A DNA stretch of 64,000 nt, taken from Echinarachnius parma. Its lineage: Eukaryota; Echinodermata; Echinoidea; Clypeasteroida; Echinarachniidae. Position numbers and translations under genes: made by a program. Positions within the stretch are counted from its first letter, which is position 1. Each line of letters begins with the position of its first letter. Below, piece after piece: positions 56,201 through 64,000 of the stretch. The notes below the pieces were generated by a model, which searched no databases, was not told where the DNA came from, and saw only the letters and a program-made list of their open reading frames with translations. The stretch spans positions 62,001 to 126,000 of the forward strand of contig JBAMJV010000860.1 of NCBI GenBank assembly GCA_037951105.1, read 5' to 3'.

Positions 56201-59200
56201 CCCTGGTATTACCCATTTATCTTTAGGTTGGAATAACAAGTACCTTTAGGTCTGGCAGGCACGTCGACTCTAGAGGGTGTCTTACAGCCCTCATCATCCA
56301 GATTCTTGGGATGGTCAGGTGTGGGCGAGATGGGGGCCAGTAACGTGGTGCTCAGATCCTCTGAGACATCAAACCCCTGCTGACTACTCCCTGCACTCCA
56401 CTGACTGGACAGCTGGGATAGGTTAGAACCTGAAAATGAAGAAAACAAGATTTAAACAAGTTTGAAATTGATCCGTCAACTGGTTCTTGAGATATCACGA
56501 GAACGAAAATGGGACGGACGGACGGACGTACGTACGGACGGACGGACAACCCGAAAACATAATGCCTCCGGCCACTTCGTTGGCGGAGGCATAAAAAGAG
56601 TACATTATATAATATAAACAATAAATATATTACACTGGGGCACTGGAGGGCAGGTAGTTGAAATCTAGTGAGGGTAGGAGAGGGGCCAGAGGGGGCGGGT
56701 GATGTGGTGCTCAGTTCCTCTGAGACATCAATCCCCTAGCTGCTGACTATACTACCTACACTCCACTGACTGGATAACTGTGAAAGGTTGGAACCTGAGA
56801 AGGGAGTATTTAATCAAAATAAAAATAATTTATTATCTTTTAAAAACATTTCCAGACAAATATAATGTATGACGATTAGGTCTGCCTTAGAATTAAAACA
56901 TGTCAGTAACAAAGTGAAGACATACAAGTTTAAGACATCCTAAACATTTTCTGGACATATTCTGACAAATTCAGCATGTTCCAAAAAGAAATGTTCAGGT
57001 TTTAGCTTTAAGCGCATAGACTATTCCATTGGGGGCTTTCCCTAGCACTGCAGTATATCACATAAACCACAGTAACAAAGGGTAACCCGATACAAGATGT
57101 GCATGACTAATGCAAACACGTAATAAAATGAAAACAAAAAGTGACCTTGAGCCTTCAGCATGGCTTGAAAAGATTTCATGTGCCTCCGCCCTCTGGAGGA
57201 TTTGTACATATTTAGGTGTAGCTCTACAACATATGAAGTTCTTGAGGGTAAAAAAGATGAAGCACAGCTGAAGTATGATGGCATCAAGTTATTTTGTTAT
57301 TTGAAATATTAATGGTTGGTAGCAACTTTCCCATTGATATGGGCTTTTGATAGAGGGTGGAGCTTGCTGGTCAGGTCAACTTCTACATCACTAGCATCAA
57401 GCTTGCCTGACATTGTTTCAACCATTTCCCATGACAATCATATTAGTCATCAGCTCTGCCATCACATTTCAGTATTCTACTCAGTATATGATGACACACG
57501 CAGTACCCCGGGGTACTGTTGTACCCCGGGGTACCGCGTTGTGTAGCGCCATCTTGCGTCCAACCGTACCGCAGCTATTGCGTTGTGCATGCAGTGCAGC
57601 GAGCGATTGTATGCACGCTATACCCACAGTACAGCCCTAAAAATTAAATAAATAATTAAACAAAATGGCGGATTTTCGTCTGGTATCCCGGGGTACCGTT
57701 TATGTCATCATAAATATATCATGTATCATGTATATCCGTTACTGTGGTGAAGTTGGGGAGCACGGCAGTACCTAATGCCCTTGAGAAAAACAAAGAAGTA
57801 CATTACACTGTACATGAATGTACTTTGAAATGTGGCTATTTAGTTGTACTTACAGGAAGGCATAGCTAAAATTTAAAAAAGTTCAAAATTATTCCACGTA
57901 AGATCAACCCTGTTGACAACGAGGCCCATGTCAGCGCTGTCAAACAATCATTTCTAAAGTGTCTTTACATGGCCCTTACGGCAACGCTTGGCGGGGATGT
58001 GAGCCTGTGGCATTCAGTAACTTATAGCGCTACATGTGACTGAAGGAATCCAGACCAGACAGTGTAGCATGAGGTAAATGACTACCTTCAACAATGTTTC
58101 CTCAACGTTTTCAAGGGGATTCATCAAACAACAGATGCTGCTCTGACCTGGCTAACTAACTTAGACTTGAACATTATTGGTTATTATATACAATCCTGTC
58201 AGCGAAAAAAATACACGGGGCGGCGGGCGAATTTGCCCCTGAAATGCCAAAAAGAGCCCCCGAAAAAAACAAAGTAGCCCCCAAAAAAAGGAGAATTTGT
58301 AAAAAAAAAATTTTTGATTTTGGGGATTTTTTTTTTTGTGTTTCTGTTTGGATTGCGATCAAATGCTTATAAGATGATCACTTACAGCATTAGAGCTTAA
58401 TAGTAGCCCCTGAAATTTTAAAAAGAGCGCAGAAATCTGTAGCCCCTGAGATGATAAAAGTAGCCCCCGAAAGTTGGAAAAGTAGCCCCCGAAATAAAAA
58501 TATTAATTTTTTCGCTGAATCATGTGTATGAAACAAACAATAACTTACTTGTACTGGAGGTCAACCTGCGTGGATGACCATGACCATCTGCAGAGCTCTG
58601 GCTCGAAGCCTCTTCCGACTTCTTCCTCCTCTCGCCAGACCCCTCTGACCAGATCCGCTGTCTCTTGGCCTGGGTCCTCTGACCACGGCCAAACTTCCCC
58701 CCGTTCATCTCACCGTGTCCCCCCGGCTCCGGGATGCTGGGAAGGGCGTTGACGTACTCGGCGACTCGCCTCCAAGTGTGGCTGATGGGGGCGGAGTTGG
58801 TGAAGGTGCTGGGAATCTCCCGCCGCTTCTGCTCCAGTATCTGCCTCTGCTCGGAGAGGCTAGTGACCGGTTGCGTCGTCGGTAGGAACACATCGGTGTC
58901 ACTCTGGTTGGAGTCGCGCCGCGGAAAGTCTCCGTCCATCATGTCCGAGTCGCTGGTCAGATCCGACCCGCTGCGGAAGGTACTCGTAGACGTGTCACTA
59001 GGCCTAGAGATCCTGGTCTCCTCTTGTCTGGTTTGGCATGACCGTAGCTGGTCCATCTGGCCCACCTTTGTGCCTGTGACGCTTCCAGTATTCCCTGCAA
59101 AGTTTGATATTAACACAGAATGAGACAAATGCTGGATGTGCAGATATATATAAACCCGTTCCCTGTGAGTTTCTGACTTCCTCATAGACTTTGTACACAA

Positions 59201-60183
59201 CCCACCCGGTTCCCCTAGTCAAGGGAAGTGATCCATTTACTTTGTCAAACCTAACCAAAATCACTTGGAGCTTTCATATTTCACTTGAACCTTGTTCTCT
59301 GGTTTATGGTAACAGAATAAAATGTGTTTTGATATTTCAAATGTCTCCCTTATCATGGAGATAGTTATGATTGAATAAAAGGCTTTCTAGGAAGGCTCTT
59401 TGATTTTAGTCAAAATCAGAGGGCAGTATGGTAGCTGATCAAATTTTACGTCAATTTTTCACTTGTTCAATAGGTAAACAGTGTCTCTTTTCTACGAAAC
59501 TATCCCACGTCATTGAGAAGTAAGCCCACACTACCTTGGTTCCATTCTAAGTCTAATTTAGTTGACAGGGCTACATATGCAACAAGAGATCATTTAAGTT
59601 GCCAAATATGGATAAGTTAGTACAATAAATGCACCCAGATAACAATAACTACTACGAGAAAACTGTTGTTAAATGTTAATACTCAGCCAGGGCACCAATT
59701 TTTACTTGCCCTGGGCAATACTGCTAAGGTCGACATTAGCAGTATTGCCCAGGGCAAGTAAAAATTGGTGTCAGTCAAGTAAAATATCATAAATGCCCTA
59801 GTTTGGTTGCCTGATAGGGCAACTAAATTATTGGTCAGCTACGAGAGAATAATGTAATTCCTTGGGTTTCCAATCTCCTCTAGAAGTAAGCGGGCAAGTA
59901 AACTTTCTGTTTGGGCAAGTAAAATTTGAAAAGTTATGATAGAGCAAATGGGCAACTCAGAAAAAAATGTTAGAGTGGAGGCTTGACTTAGCCTAAGTAA
60001 GGGAACTACGCTACTGTGGTTTTTATAAATATGGACCCTGGTCAATAGGTGTACCTTGATATGCCTGAAGGCATATATAAAGGACTTTGACTTATCTATA
60101 AATGTACATGTACTCACAATTGGAACTGGAAGGCCATGTTTCCATTTCTTCTATTAACGGGAGTTCATGGGTGAAAATTCAAC
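44080..60183 (-). CDS. Unrecognised Ser-rich protein, five phase-compatible exons
   Basis: In gene order on the minus strand: 60118-60183 (ATG at 60145), 58549-59094, 56244-56429, 45319-45442, 44080-44247. All have GT-AG sites and matching phases. The protein opens METWPSSSN, is rich in Ser, Asp, Arg and Gln, and includes QRQILEQKRREI, WRRVAEYVNALPSIPEP and MTNSELIAMASQHRQQ. No transmembrane segment, signal peptide or catalytic motif is visible. The 3' end is uncertain: the last exon may continue by AG|gtaaat or read through to a TAA four codons after ALS. I do not recognise the family; phosphoprotein/scaffold-like composition is only an impression. Confidence 0.68.
44320..44755 (-). pseudogene. 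Three tandem copies of the 5' half of exon 44080-44247, with acceptors
   Basis: Exon-start equivalents are near 44423, 44576 and 44755 (spacing 176, 153, 179 bp). Each has (t)aaag or caag followed by gaaaagacccctcaaacgtc and the NSEIIA or related codons. The copy at 44755 reads KRPLKRQITNSEIIALASQH. None keeps a donor. All lie on the 5' side of the intact exon. Confidence 0.82.
45319..45442 (-). CDS. Exon 4 of the unrecognised gene
   Basis: 124 bp, acceptor tttgcattcag, donor CAAG|gtagta. It encodes LYKQTRFHLGSSESDAAAS, NGQNSTQEGSADKQESS and RLPP. Acidic and Ser/Gln-rich. Phases match exons on both sides. Confidence 0.7.
45521..45742. mobile_element. MITE with GGGCTCGTTTCATGGAAAGG ends
   Basis: The left end ggggctcgtttcatggaaag is matched in reverse by gaccctttcgtgaaacaggccc. 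The interior has tccgtacg/catccgtatg remnants of further pairing. Intronic. Confidence 0.68.
46208..46676. mobile_element. MITE with GGGGTGTTTCAC ends, host to a hAT-like MITE
   Basis: The left end ggggggtgtttcactaacac is matched in reverse by gtgtttagtgaaacaccccc. The element at 46299-46645 is inserted in its right part, with an 8-bp duplication tatgttag. Confidence 0.75.
46299..46645. mobile_element. hAT-like MITE (copy 2)
   Basis: It starts cagggaaaaaattaatat and ends tatttttccccctg, opposite in orientation to copy 1. It is flanked by tatgttag at 46291-46298 and 46646-46653. It contains a poly-C/poly-A region and cgggggctcttttgggcat. Confidence 0.85.
46666..46836. mobile_element. Fragment of the ACAGTCAAACCTG-type MITE
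   Basis: Contains agaccacctgtctatagag, then gaccacctgctgataaagatcac and ends aaacaggttttgctggactgt. Same family as 54096-54422. Confidence 0.55.
46863..46961. mobile_element. hAT-like MITE (copy 3, short)
   Basis: It starts cagggtaggaaatatatggg and carries the gccccctgaaat motifs. It is flanked by ttatgtga at 46855-46862 and 46962-46969. At about 99 bp it is an internally deleted member. Confidence 0.75.
46980..47322 (-). CDS. Possible orphan exon or domesticated ORF in an intron
   Basis: From an ATG with good context (attATGG) a frame of 114 codons runs to a candidate donor AAG|gtaaaa. Composition is much less AT-rich than its surroundings. It reads MESVGTCTRGEAVESRHSW, later HPKLTHACAYCLTDGCTS and HNNARRSSHFRRQ. 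The CAYC plus C spacing could bind a metal, but this is a guess. It is on the same strand as the host gene, inside the intron between 45442 and 56244. It could be an alternative first exon, a transposon remnant or chance. Confidence 0.3.
47660..48330. repeat. Tandem repeat, ~110-140 bp unit, about six copies
   Basis: The phrases cagtatgcagaatg, gt(c/t)ttctcttc/cac(t/c)ga(c/t)gtcttcaaag, gttcaaatcatgatcactc and acacttgcttttatact recur about six times. Noncoding, intronic. Confidence 0.78.
48350..49110. repeat. Tandem repeat, ~190-bp unit, about four copies
   Basis: The phrases ctcaaagattt/aact(g)agcagat, tcatcatcagactaaaac, aaacatgtttccataaa, tcaacccaatcaac and acaagagagggatata recur about every 170-200 bp. 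Noncoding, intronic. Confidence 0.75.
49111..50539. other. Intronic AT-rich DNA
   Basis: No exon recognised. A fragment of the ACAGTCAAACCTG-type MITE spans about 50130-50294 (gtatagtggccacat... gacaggtttgacagta). Confidence 0.45.
50540..50735. mobile_element. hAT-like MITE (copy 4)
   Basis: It begins cagtgaacaacatacacag and ends ttttccccctg with a perfect duplication acttggag (50532-50539 and 50736-50743). The gcccccgaaat motifs identify the family. Confidence 0.85.
50736..51480. repeat. Diffuse tandem duplication
   Basis: Phrases such as attctgtccaaag, atcaatgaagcaacagaaac and gcacttcctgacat recur three to four times between about 50930 and 51470, at roughly 160-190 bp. Degenerate and noncoding. 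Confidence 0.55.
51481..51715. repeat. Three tandem 76-bp TTAA-type mini-elements
   Basis: Each unit runs TTAAcccactgcctac to gtagggaacagg; unit starts are 51481, 51557 and 51633, joined through a shared TTAA. A decayed fourth relative spans about 51945-52027. Units 2 and 3 are nearly identical. Confidence 0.85.
52397..52690 (-). mobile_element. SINE-like repeat (copy 1 of adjacent pair)
   Basis: Begins aacataataacattgcatttatgtagcgcttta and continues through cctgggtggagagcagcaaatgtag and ttgctgaaagacgcaaatgcc. The tRNA-like head is eroded. Immediately followed by a related copy. Confidence 0.6.
52697..53045 (-). mobile_element. tRNA-derived SINE (copy 2 of adjacent pair)
   Basis: On the minus strand the head reads tggcaagattggtagagcgc and the B box gagttcgaacc. 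Toward the other end come cctgggtagagagcagcaa and tttatatagcgcctaatatg with an (AAT)n tail. Reading from tail to head explains the plus-strand order. Confidence 0.72.
53046..54095. repeat. Intronic tandem duplications
   Basis: Two arrays: caagtttcacttctattaaatatacaaac recurs at about 53456 and 53573; and gtcattaaaagctcttgaacgagtatgc with ctctccccctctc(c/t)gtc recurs three times between about 53690 and 54040, at about 120-130 bp. Noncoding. Confidence 0.65.
54096..54244. mobile_element. MITE with ACAGTCAAACCT ends (copy A)
   Basis: The left end acagtcaaacctactctagc and right end agacaggtttttactgt are inverted. Internal tctatag(a/c)gaccac motifs recur. It is next to copy B. Confidence 0.75.
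54250..54422. mobile_element. MITE with CAAACCTGCTCTAG ends (copy B)
   Basis: Left end gttcaaacctgctctagtgg, right end tagacaggttctactgtat; same internal tctatagagaccat and tataaagaccac motifs. A tandem or serial insertion next to copy A. Confidence 0.72.
54490..54830. repeat. Two-copy tandem duplication
   Basis: The phrases tgtcattctcatcgttgcta, ggcaacgt(g/a)aattatc and tgaaatgaagctgg(a)aaaagg recur about 170 bp apart. Noncoding, intronic. Confidence 0.65.
55075..55425. repeat. (TG)n-rich microsatellite region
   Basis: Interrupted TG/GTGTGC tracts at about 55078-55160 and 55325-55395. Apparent His/Thr-rich frames on the minus strand are artefacts of the repeat. Confidence 0.9.
56244..56429 (-). 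CDS. Exon 3 of the unrecognised gene
   Basis: 186 bp, acceptor tcattttcag, donor AAAG|gtactt. It encodes SNLSQLSSQWSAGSSQQGF, DVSEDLSTTLLAPISPTP and DDEGCKTPSRVDVPARPK. Phases match exons on both sides. Confidence 0.72.
56460..56597. mobile_element. 3' fragment of the gcctccg-type repeat
   Basis: Carries ttgaaattgatccgtcaactg, an acggacgg tract and aacccgaaaacataatgcct then gaggcataaaaag, matching the right end of the element at 40198-41170. Confidence 0.8.
56640..56796 (-). pseudogene. Decayed copy of exon 56244-56429 with acceptor
   Basis: On the minus strand it reads cttctcag then gttccaacctttcacagtta, matching SNLSQLSSQWS, and runs into TAG after about 19 codons. The later part (gaggaactgagcaccaca) also matches. 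It lies about 365 bp on the 5' side of the intact exon. Confidence 0.8.
57489..57710. mobile_element. MITE with GGTACCCCGGGGTACC palindromes (copy 2)
   Basis: Same tips and interior as 42428-42649, with only a few substitutions, so both copies are fairly young. Intronic. Confidence 0.82.
58200..58517. mobile_element. hAT-like MITE (copy 5, full length 318 bp)
   Basis: It starts cagcgaaaaaaatacacgg and ends attttttcgctg; flanks are aatcctgt and aatcatgt, an 8-bp duplication with one mismatch. This uninterrupted copy shows the family's full structure. It ends 31 bp from the splice donor at 58547-58548. Confidence 0.88.
58549..59094 (-). CDS. Exon 2 of the unrecognised gene
   Basis: 546 bp, acceptor actttgcag, donor ACAA|gtaagt. 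It encodes NTGSVTGTKVGQMDQLRS, an Asp/Ser-rich stretch, TSLSEQRQILEQKRREIPST, WRRVAEYVNALPSIPEPGG and a basic end GERRKKSEEASSQSS. Base composition is strikingly GC-rich for this window, supporting a real coding exon. Confidence 0.78.
59640..59985. repeat. Foldback-bearing repeat with GGGCAAGTAA motifs
   Basis: Contains a perfect stem: 35 bp at 59693-59727 pairs with 59736-59770 around an 8-base loop (ggtcgaca). The gggcaagtaaa motif recurs four times and the phrase agagtggaggctt ends it. A related repeat, with a different foldback, is at 63017-63460. Confidence 0.82.
60118..60183 (-). CDS. Exon 1 of the unrecognised gene (possible start)
   Basis: The exon follows acceptor gttctttcag. The frame required by the next exon has a TGA right after the acceptor, so translation would have to begin at the ATG at 60143-60145, in good context (gaagaaATGG). 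It gives METWPSSSN before donor AATT|gtgagt. The 5' UTR would then begin in an upstream exon. Alternatively the exon is skipped and exon 2 joins something outside the window. Confidence 0.5.
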
Positions 60184-63016
60184 CTGAAAGAACAAACAAA
60201 AACAGATATTATGTATAAATCACTGGTATTACCAATTGTACACAAATATTATGATCCGGTTGGAGTTAGACTAGCACCTGGTTTCACAATGGGGAACTGC
60301 TGGCAGTAACTTAATTGAAAAACTGGAGAGAACATCAAAACAAAATACAACCAGATATAAAAATGTACAAGTCTTTTTATAAATTGAACATAACCGTACG
60401 TAGAAAGGATTTTACAAACACAAAATAGGAAATATATATATTCTTTAGAATGCAATTCTTAAATGCAAAATTAGTATGTGCTGAATTATTATTAACAAAA
60501 ACAGAATATGTCCACTTTACACAAGTACATACACTTTTTAAAAAGGCACTGTATTAATATGTATGTGCAATTCACTGATGTTTTCAGCTTCAGGTCAATT
60601 ACACAGGCAAAGCAAAATAAGACTGTAATAAAGAATTAAGCGGCGTAGCCAGGAATTTTCATGGTGTGGGGGGGGGGGGGGGTCCAACCGTTTTGGGCCT
60701 GCCTTAGGGCCTCTGGCAGGGGTCCAAGGGGTGGAAGCATCTGGATTTTAGCTATTCAAAGCACTAAAATCAAACTACCAGCTAACAAGCAAAAACAAAA
60801 ACAGACAAAGCCTAGGGAGGGGCAGGAGGGGCAGGAGGGGGAGGGGGGGGGGGGGGGGGGGCACAAGCCCAGGAGGCCCCCATGCTATGCCAGTGAAAGA
60901 ATTACATGTAGTTGGCCATTATGAACAAGAAAACATAATTGCTTCACACCACAACAATACTATCTAGAGCAGGACATAGAAATCAGAGCCAAAGGTGGGG
61001 GTATATAGTGAATCATTAGATTATAAATAATTTTAACGTATTATGTACTCCACTATTCTGGAACCAATTGACATTGTGGAAATAAAATATTGAAATAAGA
61101 TATTGAACATCACGTGAAGATCAGGGTTTTATGGATGTGTATAAATTAAGAGTCAGTGACGTTATTCATAGAGCCGTAAAGAAAATTATAAAATTGTAGC
61201 GAAGAATGAGGGTAGGTACTGTACACGTATACACAACAACACAAATGAACTCATTGTCCCAACTAGAAACTTGTATTTGATTCGCAATTATTGAAGTTAA
61301 AACATGGTTTAAATAAGGTCTGTGACCAATACCCATTTTGCCATTCAAATAAAAAAAAACTATTCAAATAGATATGATTTTGTTAATAAATTTATGTTTA
61401 CGCTGTACCCTATAGTTACAGTCTGAACACAACAAAAAAGTAATGTGGAGCCCTGATATACTCTAACTAAATATATATTGGCGTGGATTGTTTTAAATAT
61501 GTATACAGTAATAAACCCAATACAAACAAACTCTAAAAAATGCGTTCAATCTGTTGATAATTCTTTAATTAAATCACATTCTTTAAATATTTATACAAAA
61601 TAAATAAACATACATTAAACATATTTACGCATATTAAACAACATTTTTTTTGGTTGTAGTTTTCGAATATATCGGAATAGTAAAATAAGTCACAATCGAA
61701 TACCAACAGCTGTTCAGCTTACTATTTCAGTATTCGAAAAGTTGTCCCAGGCCTATTTCAAATTAATACATACTGAAAAGAAATGAGTTCACATTCAAAA
61801 TGACTGTTTTACAGTAGGTGAGACTATATTTCCAAGTCCAATGCATTTGTATGTGAACATTGTGCTGTGGAAGCTAACCCTTTATACCAACAAATAACAG
61901 ATCTGTTTCCGTTTTATAAGTGAATGCACTCCACATATATACATGTATGTACATGTATGTGTACAATCTAGGGTTACATTACATTTCTGTTTACACAGTG
62001 TTGCGAGATAATTTGTAAATGGTGGAATTGGAAATATGACTAATATTCATTACATATTTGCATAACGCTTTAATAATGCAGACCAACACGAGTCACTTCA
62101 TTATTATAATTATATTTATCCCTGGTCATTACATGTAGGTACACTGAAAACCCACACAGTTACCATGTGCACCTTCTGAACTCCCCATAGAGCATACTAG
62201 CTGCGAGCCATTATTACATGTGGGTACATTTTCACCAGACTAGGTACCCTTTTTATACTACTGGGTTTGAATAAATTAAATATCTTGTTAAAGGGCAATC
62301 AAACCCAAGCAAAATGTTGCTTTCATAGACTTGAAGAGATTAGGAGGAATAATCTCTTAAAGATAGAGCATAATCGGGCAAGAAACAAGAAAACTATGGC
62401 TCTTTGAAGATGTCCATTTATTCCTATGGGGAACTCAAATTGGCGACGCACTCTGATAAGTGTGTGGACTACTCCCCATATGTTTTGTACACAAATGTTC
62501 CCATTTTTATAGTTTTCTTCATAGTCACATTTTCCCATTCCCCCAACTCATGATATGTTATGTATAAATGCATTTTACAAAACATATGTTGAACTCAAAC
62601 TAAGGGTAAACATAAATTTTGAGAAAATTGAACAAAACTTTGCCAGAGTGCATTGCCAATTTGAGTCACTCGTAGAAATAAATGGCTCTTTTCAAAGGGC
62701 CATAGTTTTCTTATTTCTTGACCGATTGTGCTCAAATTTTCAGGGACTATTCATCCTATTTAGTGTCTTATAGTGCATACAACAATTTGTCTGGATTTCA
62801 TTGTCCTTTAATTTGAGAACATTACATTGGGACATGGATGTAACTTGGGAACCCTATAATAAATCTGATTATGCTATACCTCCAGAAGTGCATGATAATT
62901 TCAAGAATCGCAGCACATTACATTTATTGGGATTATGCGTCAAAGACATTTTAATATTGATGACAAAAATAAGCAAGGAAAATGGGGTTTCTCTGGGATG
63001 GTCAGGTTTGGTTGCT
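60184..63016. other. Upstream flank or intron; simple repeats
   Basis: AT-rich. Poly-G tracts occur at about 60668-60681 and 60841-60861. No exon is recognised. A SINE-like repeat is listed separately at 62075. Confidence 0.45.
62075..62310 (-). mobile_element. SINE-like repeat fragment
   Basis: Shares tattatccctggtca, accatgtgcacct, ctccccatagagcatac and actgggtttgaataaattaa with the elements at 52397-53045. The tRNA-like head appears missing. Confidence 0.55.
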
Positions 63017-63217
63017 CAATAGACCGCTTCTGTAATGTATGCAAATAATATGCGTATGACGTCAGACTCCCCGTTGCCAAGCTTAACAATAGTAACTAGG
63101 TCCGGCAAGCTCCGGCAAACTTAGCTTGCCGGACCTAGTTACTATTGTTAAGCTTGCCAACGGGGAGTCTTACGTCATACGCATATTATTTGCATACATT
63201 ACAGAAGCGGTCTATTG
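63017..63217. mobile_element. Near-perfect 93-bp-arm foldback
   Basis: The left arm, 63017-63109, begins caatagaccgcttctgtaat and ends gtccggcaag; the right arm, 63125-63217, is its reverse complement with very few differences. The spacer is ctccggcaaacttag. It continues into a repeat (gggcaagta... gtgtggaggctt) related to 59640-59985. Confidence 0.9.
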
Positions 63218-64000
63218 GGCAAGTACCATTTCAACTATGAGAGATAAAATGTAATTCCATATGTGTACATCTCAATTAGAAACAAGAGAGAACAGATCGA
63301 GCAACCTAACACAATTGAATTTTTTTTTTTCTTTTACAAATTTTTTTTTTCAGGCAAGGAAATTTTCTGTTCCGGCAAGTAAAAAAAAATAATAATAATG
63401 ACATTAATTGCCTGAATATACTGCAAGTAAAAGAAAAAGTTAGTGTGGAGGCTTAATTGTCTAGTACTGCATGTCTTTAGAGTGAAACTTGAATGTGAAG
63501 AAAAGAATCCCCATGGATTTCCAATCAGTTGTTTTCTGAAATGAGTAGTGACACCTAGTGACGTAAAACTTGTTAGTGTGACGCAAGAATTCCCGTTTTT
63601 CCCCGAGAGTGATACTTGTAAAAATGTACGTGAGTAACGGACGGGAAAGATGCAAAACCGTGCATAAAATGATCATTTATATAAATGCTTGGCACTTGTA
63701 CAAACAAAGTTAGTAAGACTCAAATTTTGACTTTTTAACAAAAGAAATGCAACATTTTGAGTTTTAACAAAAGATCAAATGCAACTGTGCAAATTAACAC
63801 AAATGACTTCAATCTAGATTTAGGTACATTAGACATTTTTCAGTTTCAGAATATGGTCATTTGGGACATTACTTCATACAACATTGATTAAATACAATAA
63901 AAATACAATTAAATAGATAATAAATCTAGATGTCGTCCAGACACCATCCAGATGATCCGGGTTCAGGTATTTAATAGAGGGCTATAATTTTATGAGATGG
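63218..64000. other. Repeat tail and AT-rich flank
   Basis: To about 63460 the sequence resembles the repeat at 59640-59985 (ggcaagtaaa, gtgtggaggctt). The rest is AT-rich without a recognisable gene. Confidence 0.45.

Noticed and set aside
58522-59123. Plus-strand frames opposite exon 58549-59094
   Set aside because: The minus-strand reading has correct splice sites and phases with its neighbours; the plus-strand frames do not.

Overview
This is a metazoan nuclear genomic window. It has GT-AG introns, AT-rich intergenic DNA, tRNA-derived SINEs, many short inverted-repeat (MITE-like) transposons and microsatellites. Gene content (alpha-catulin and an ITPRID/KRAP-family gene) and the repeat style suggest a marine invertebrate deuterostome, most likely an echinoderm such as a sea urchin. 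That placement is an inference; no ribosomal or mitochondrial marker is present.

Layout. (1) 2371-6287, plus strand: the last five coding exons of an alpha-catulin (CTNNAL1) gene, whose 5' part lies left of the window. (2) 6288 to about 19600: 3' UTR and intergenic DNA with nested MITEs and a SINE, plus a possible minus-strand terminal exon at 17654-17762. (3) 35227 down to 19898, minus strand: a gene that can be read completely as 11 coding exons. It encodes 1590 residues, all splice phases join, and an in-frame stop lies just upstream of the ATG. It belongs to the ITPRID family (SSFA2/KRAP, TESPA1), whose members bind IP3 receptors. (4) 35228 to about 42700: intergenic, with nested transposons. 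(5) 60183 down to 44080, minus strand: five phase-compatible exons of a serine-rich gene I do not recognise, with several more transposons and tandem arrays in its introns. (6) 60184-64000: repeats, including a nearly 200-bp foldback.

The most striking feature cuts across the genes. In all three genes, exon edges with their splice sites have been tandemly copied into the neighbouring intron. Catulin has three extra copies of an exon 3' half with its donor, still open and phase 0-0. The ITPRID second exon has about five extra acceptor-bearing copies of its 5' half. A 70-bp ITPRID exon has had its last bases and donor amplified into a minisatellite of 31 units. The unrecognised gene has copies on both sides of one exon. 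The minisatellite junction shows a 7-bp microhomology between the exon and a transposon end, which suggests how it began. Most copies carry stops or lack one splice site, but some could be used as alternative exons or splice decoys.

Several MITE families can be defined by their ends and target duplications: a hAT-like family with 8-bp duplications (five copies), TTAA-flanked piggyBac-like elements, and a family with GGTACCCCGGGGTACC palindromes.
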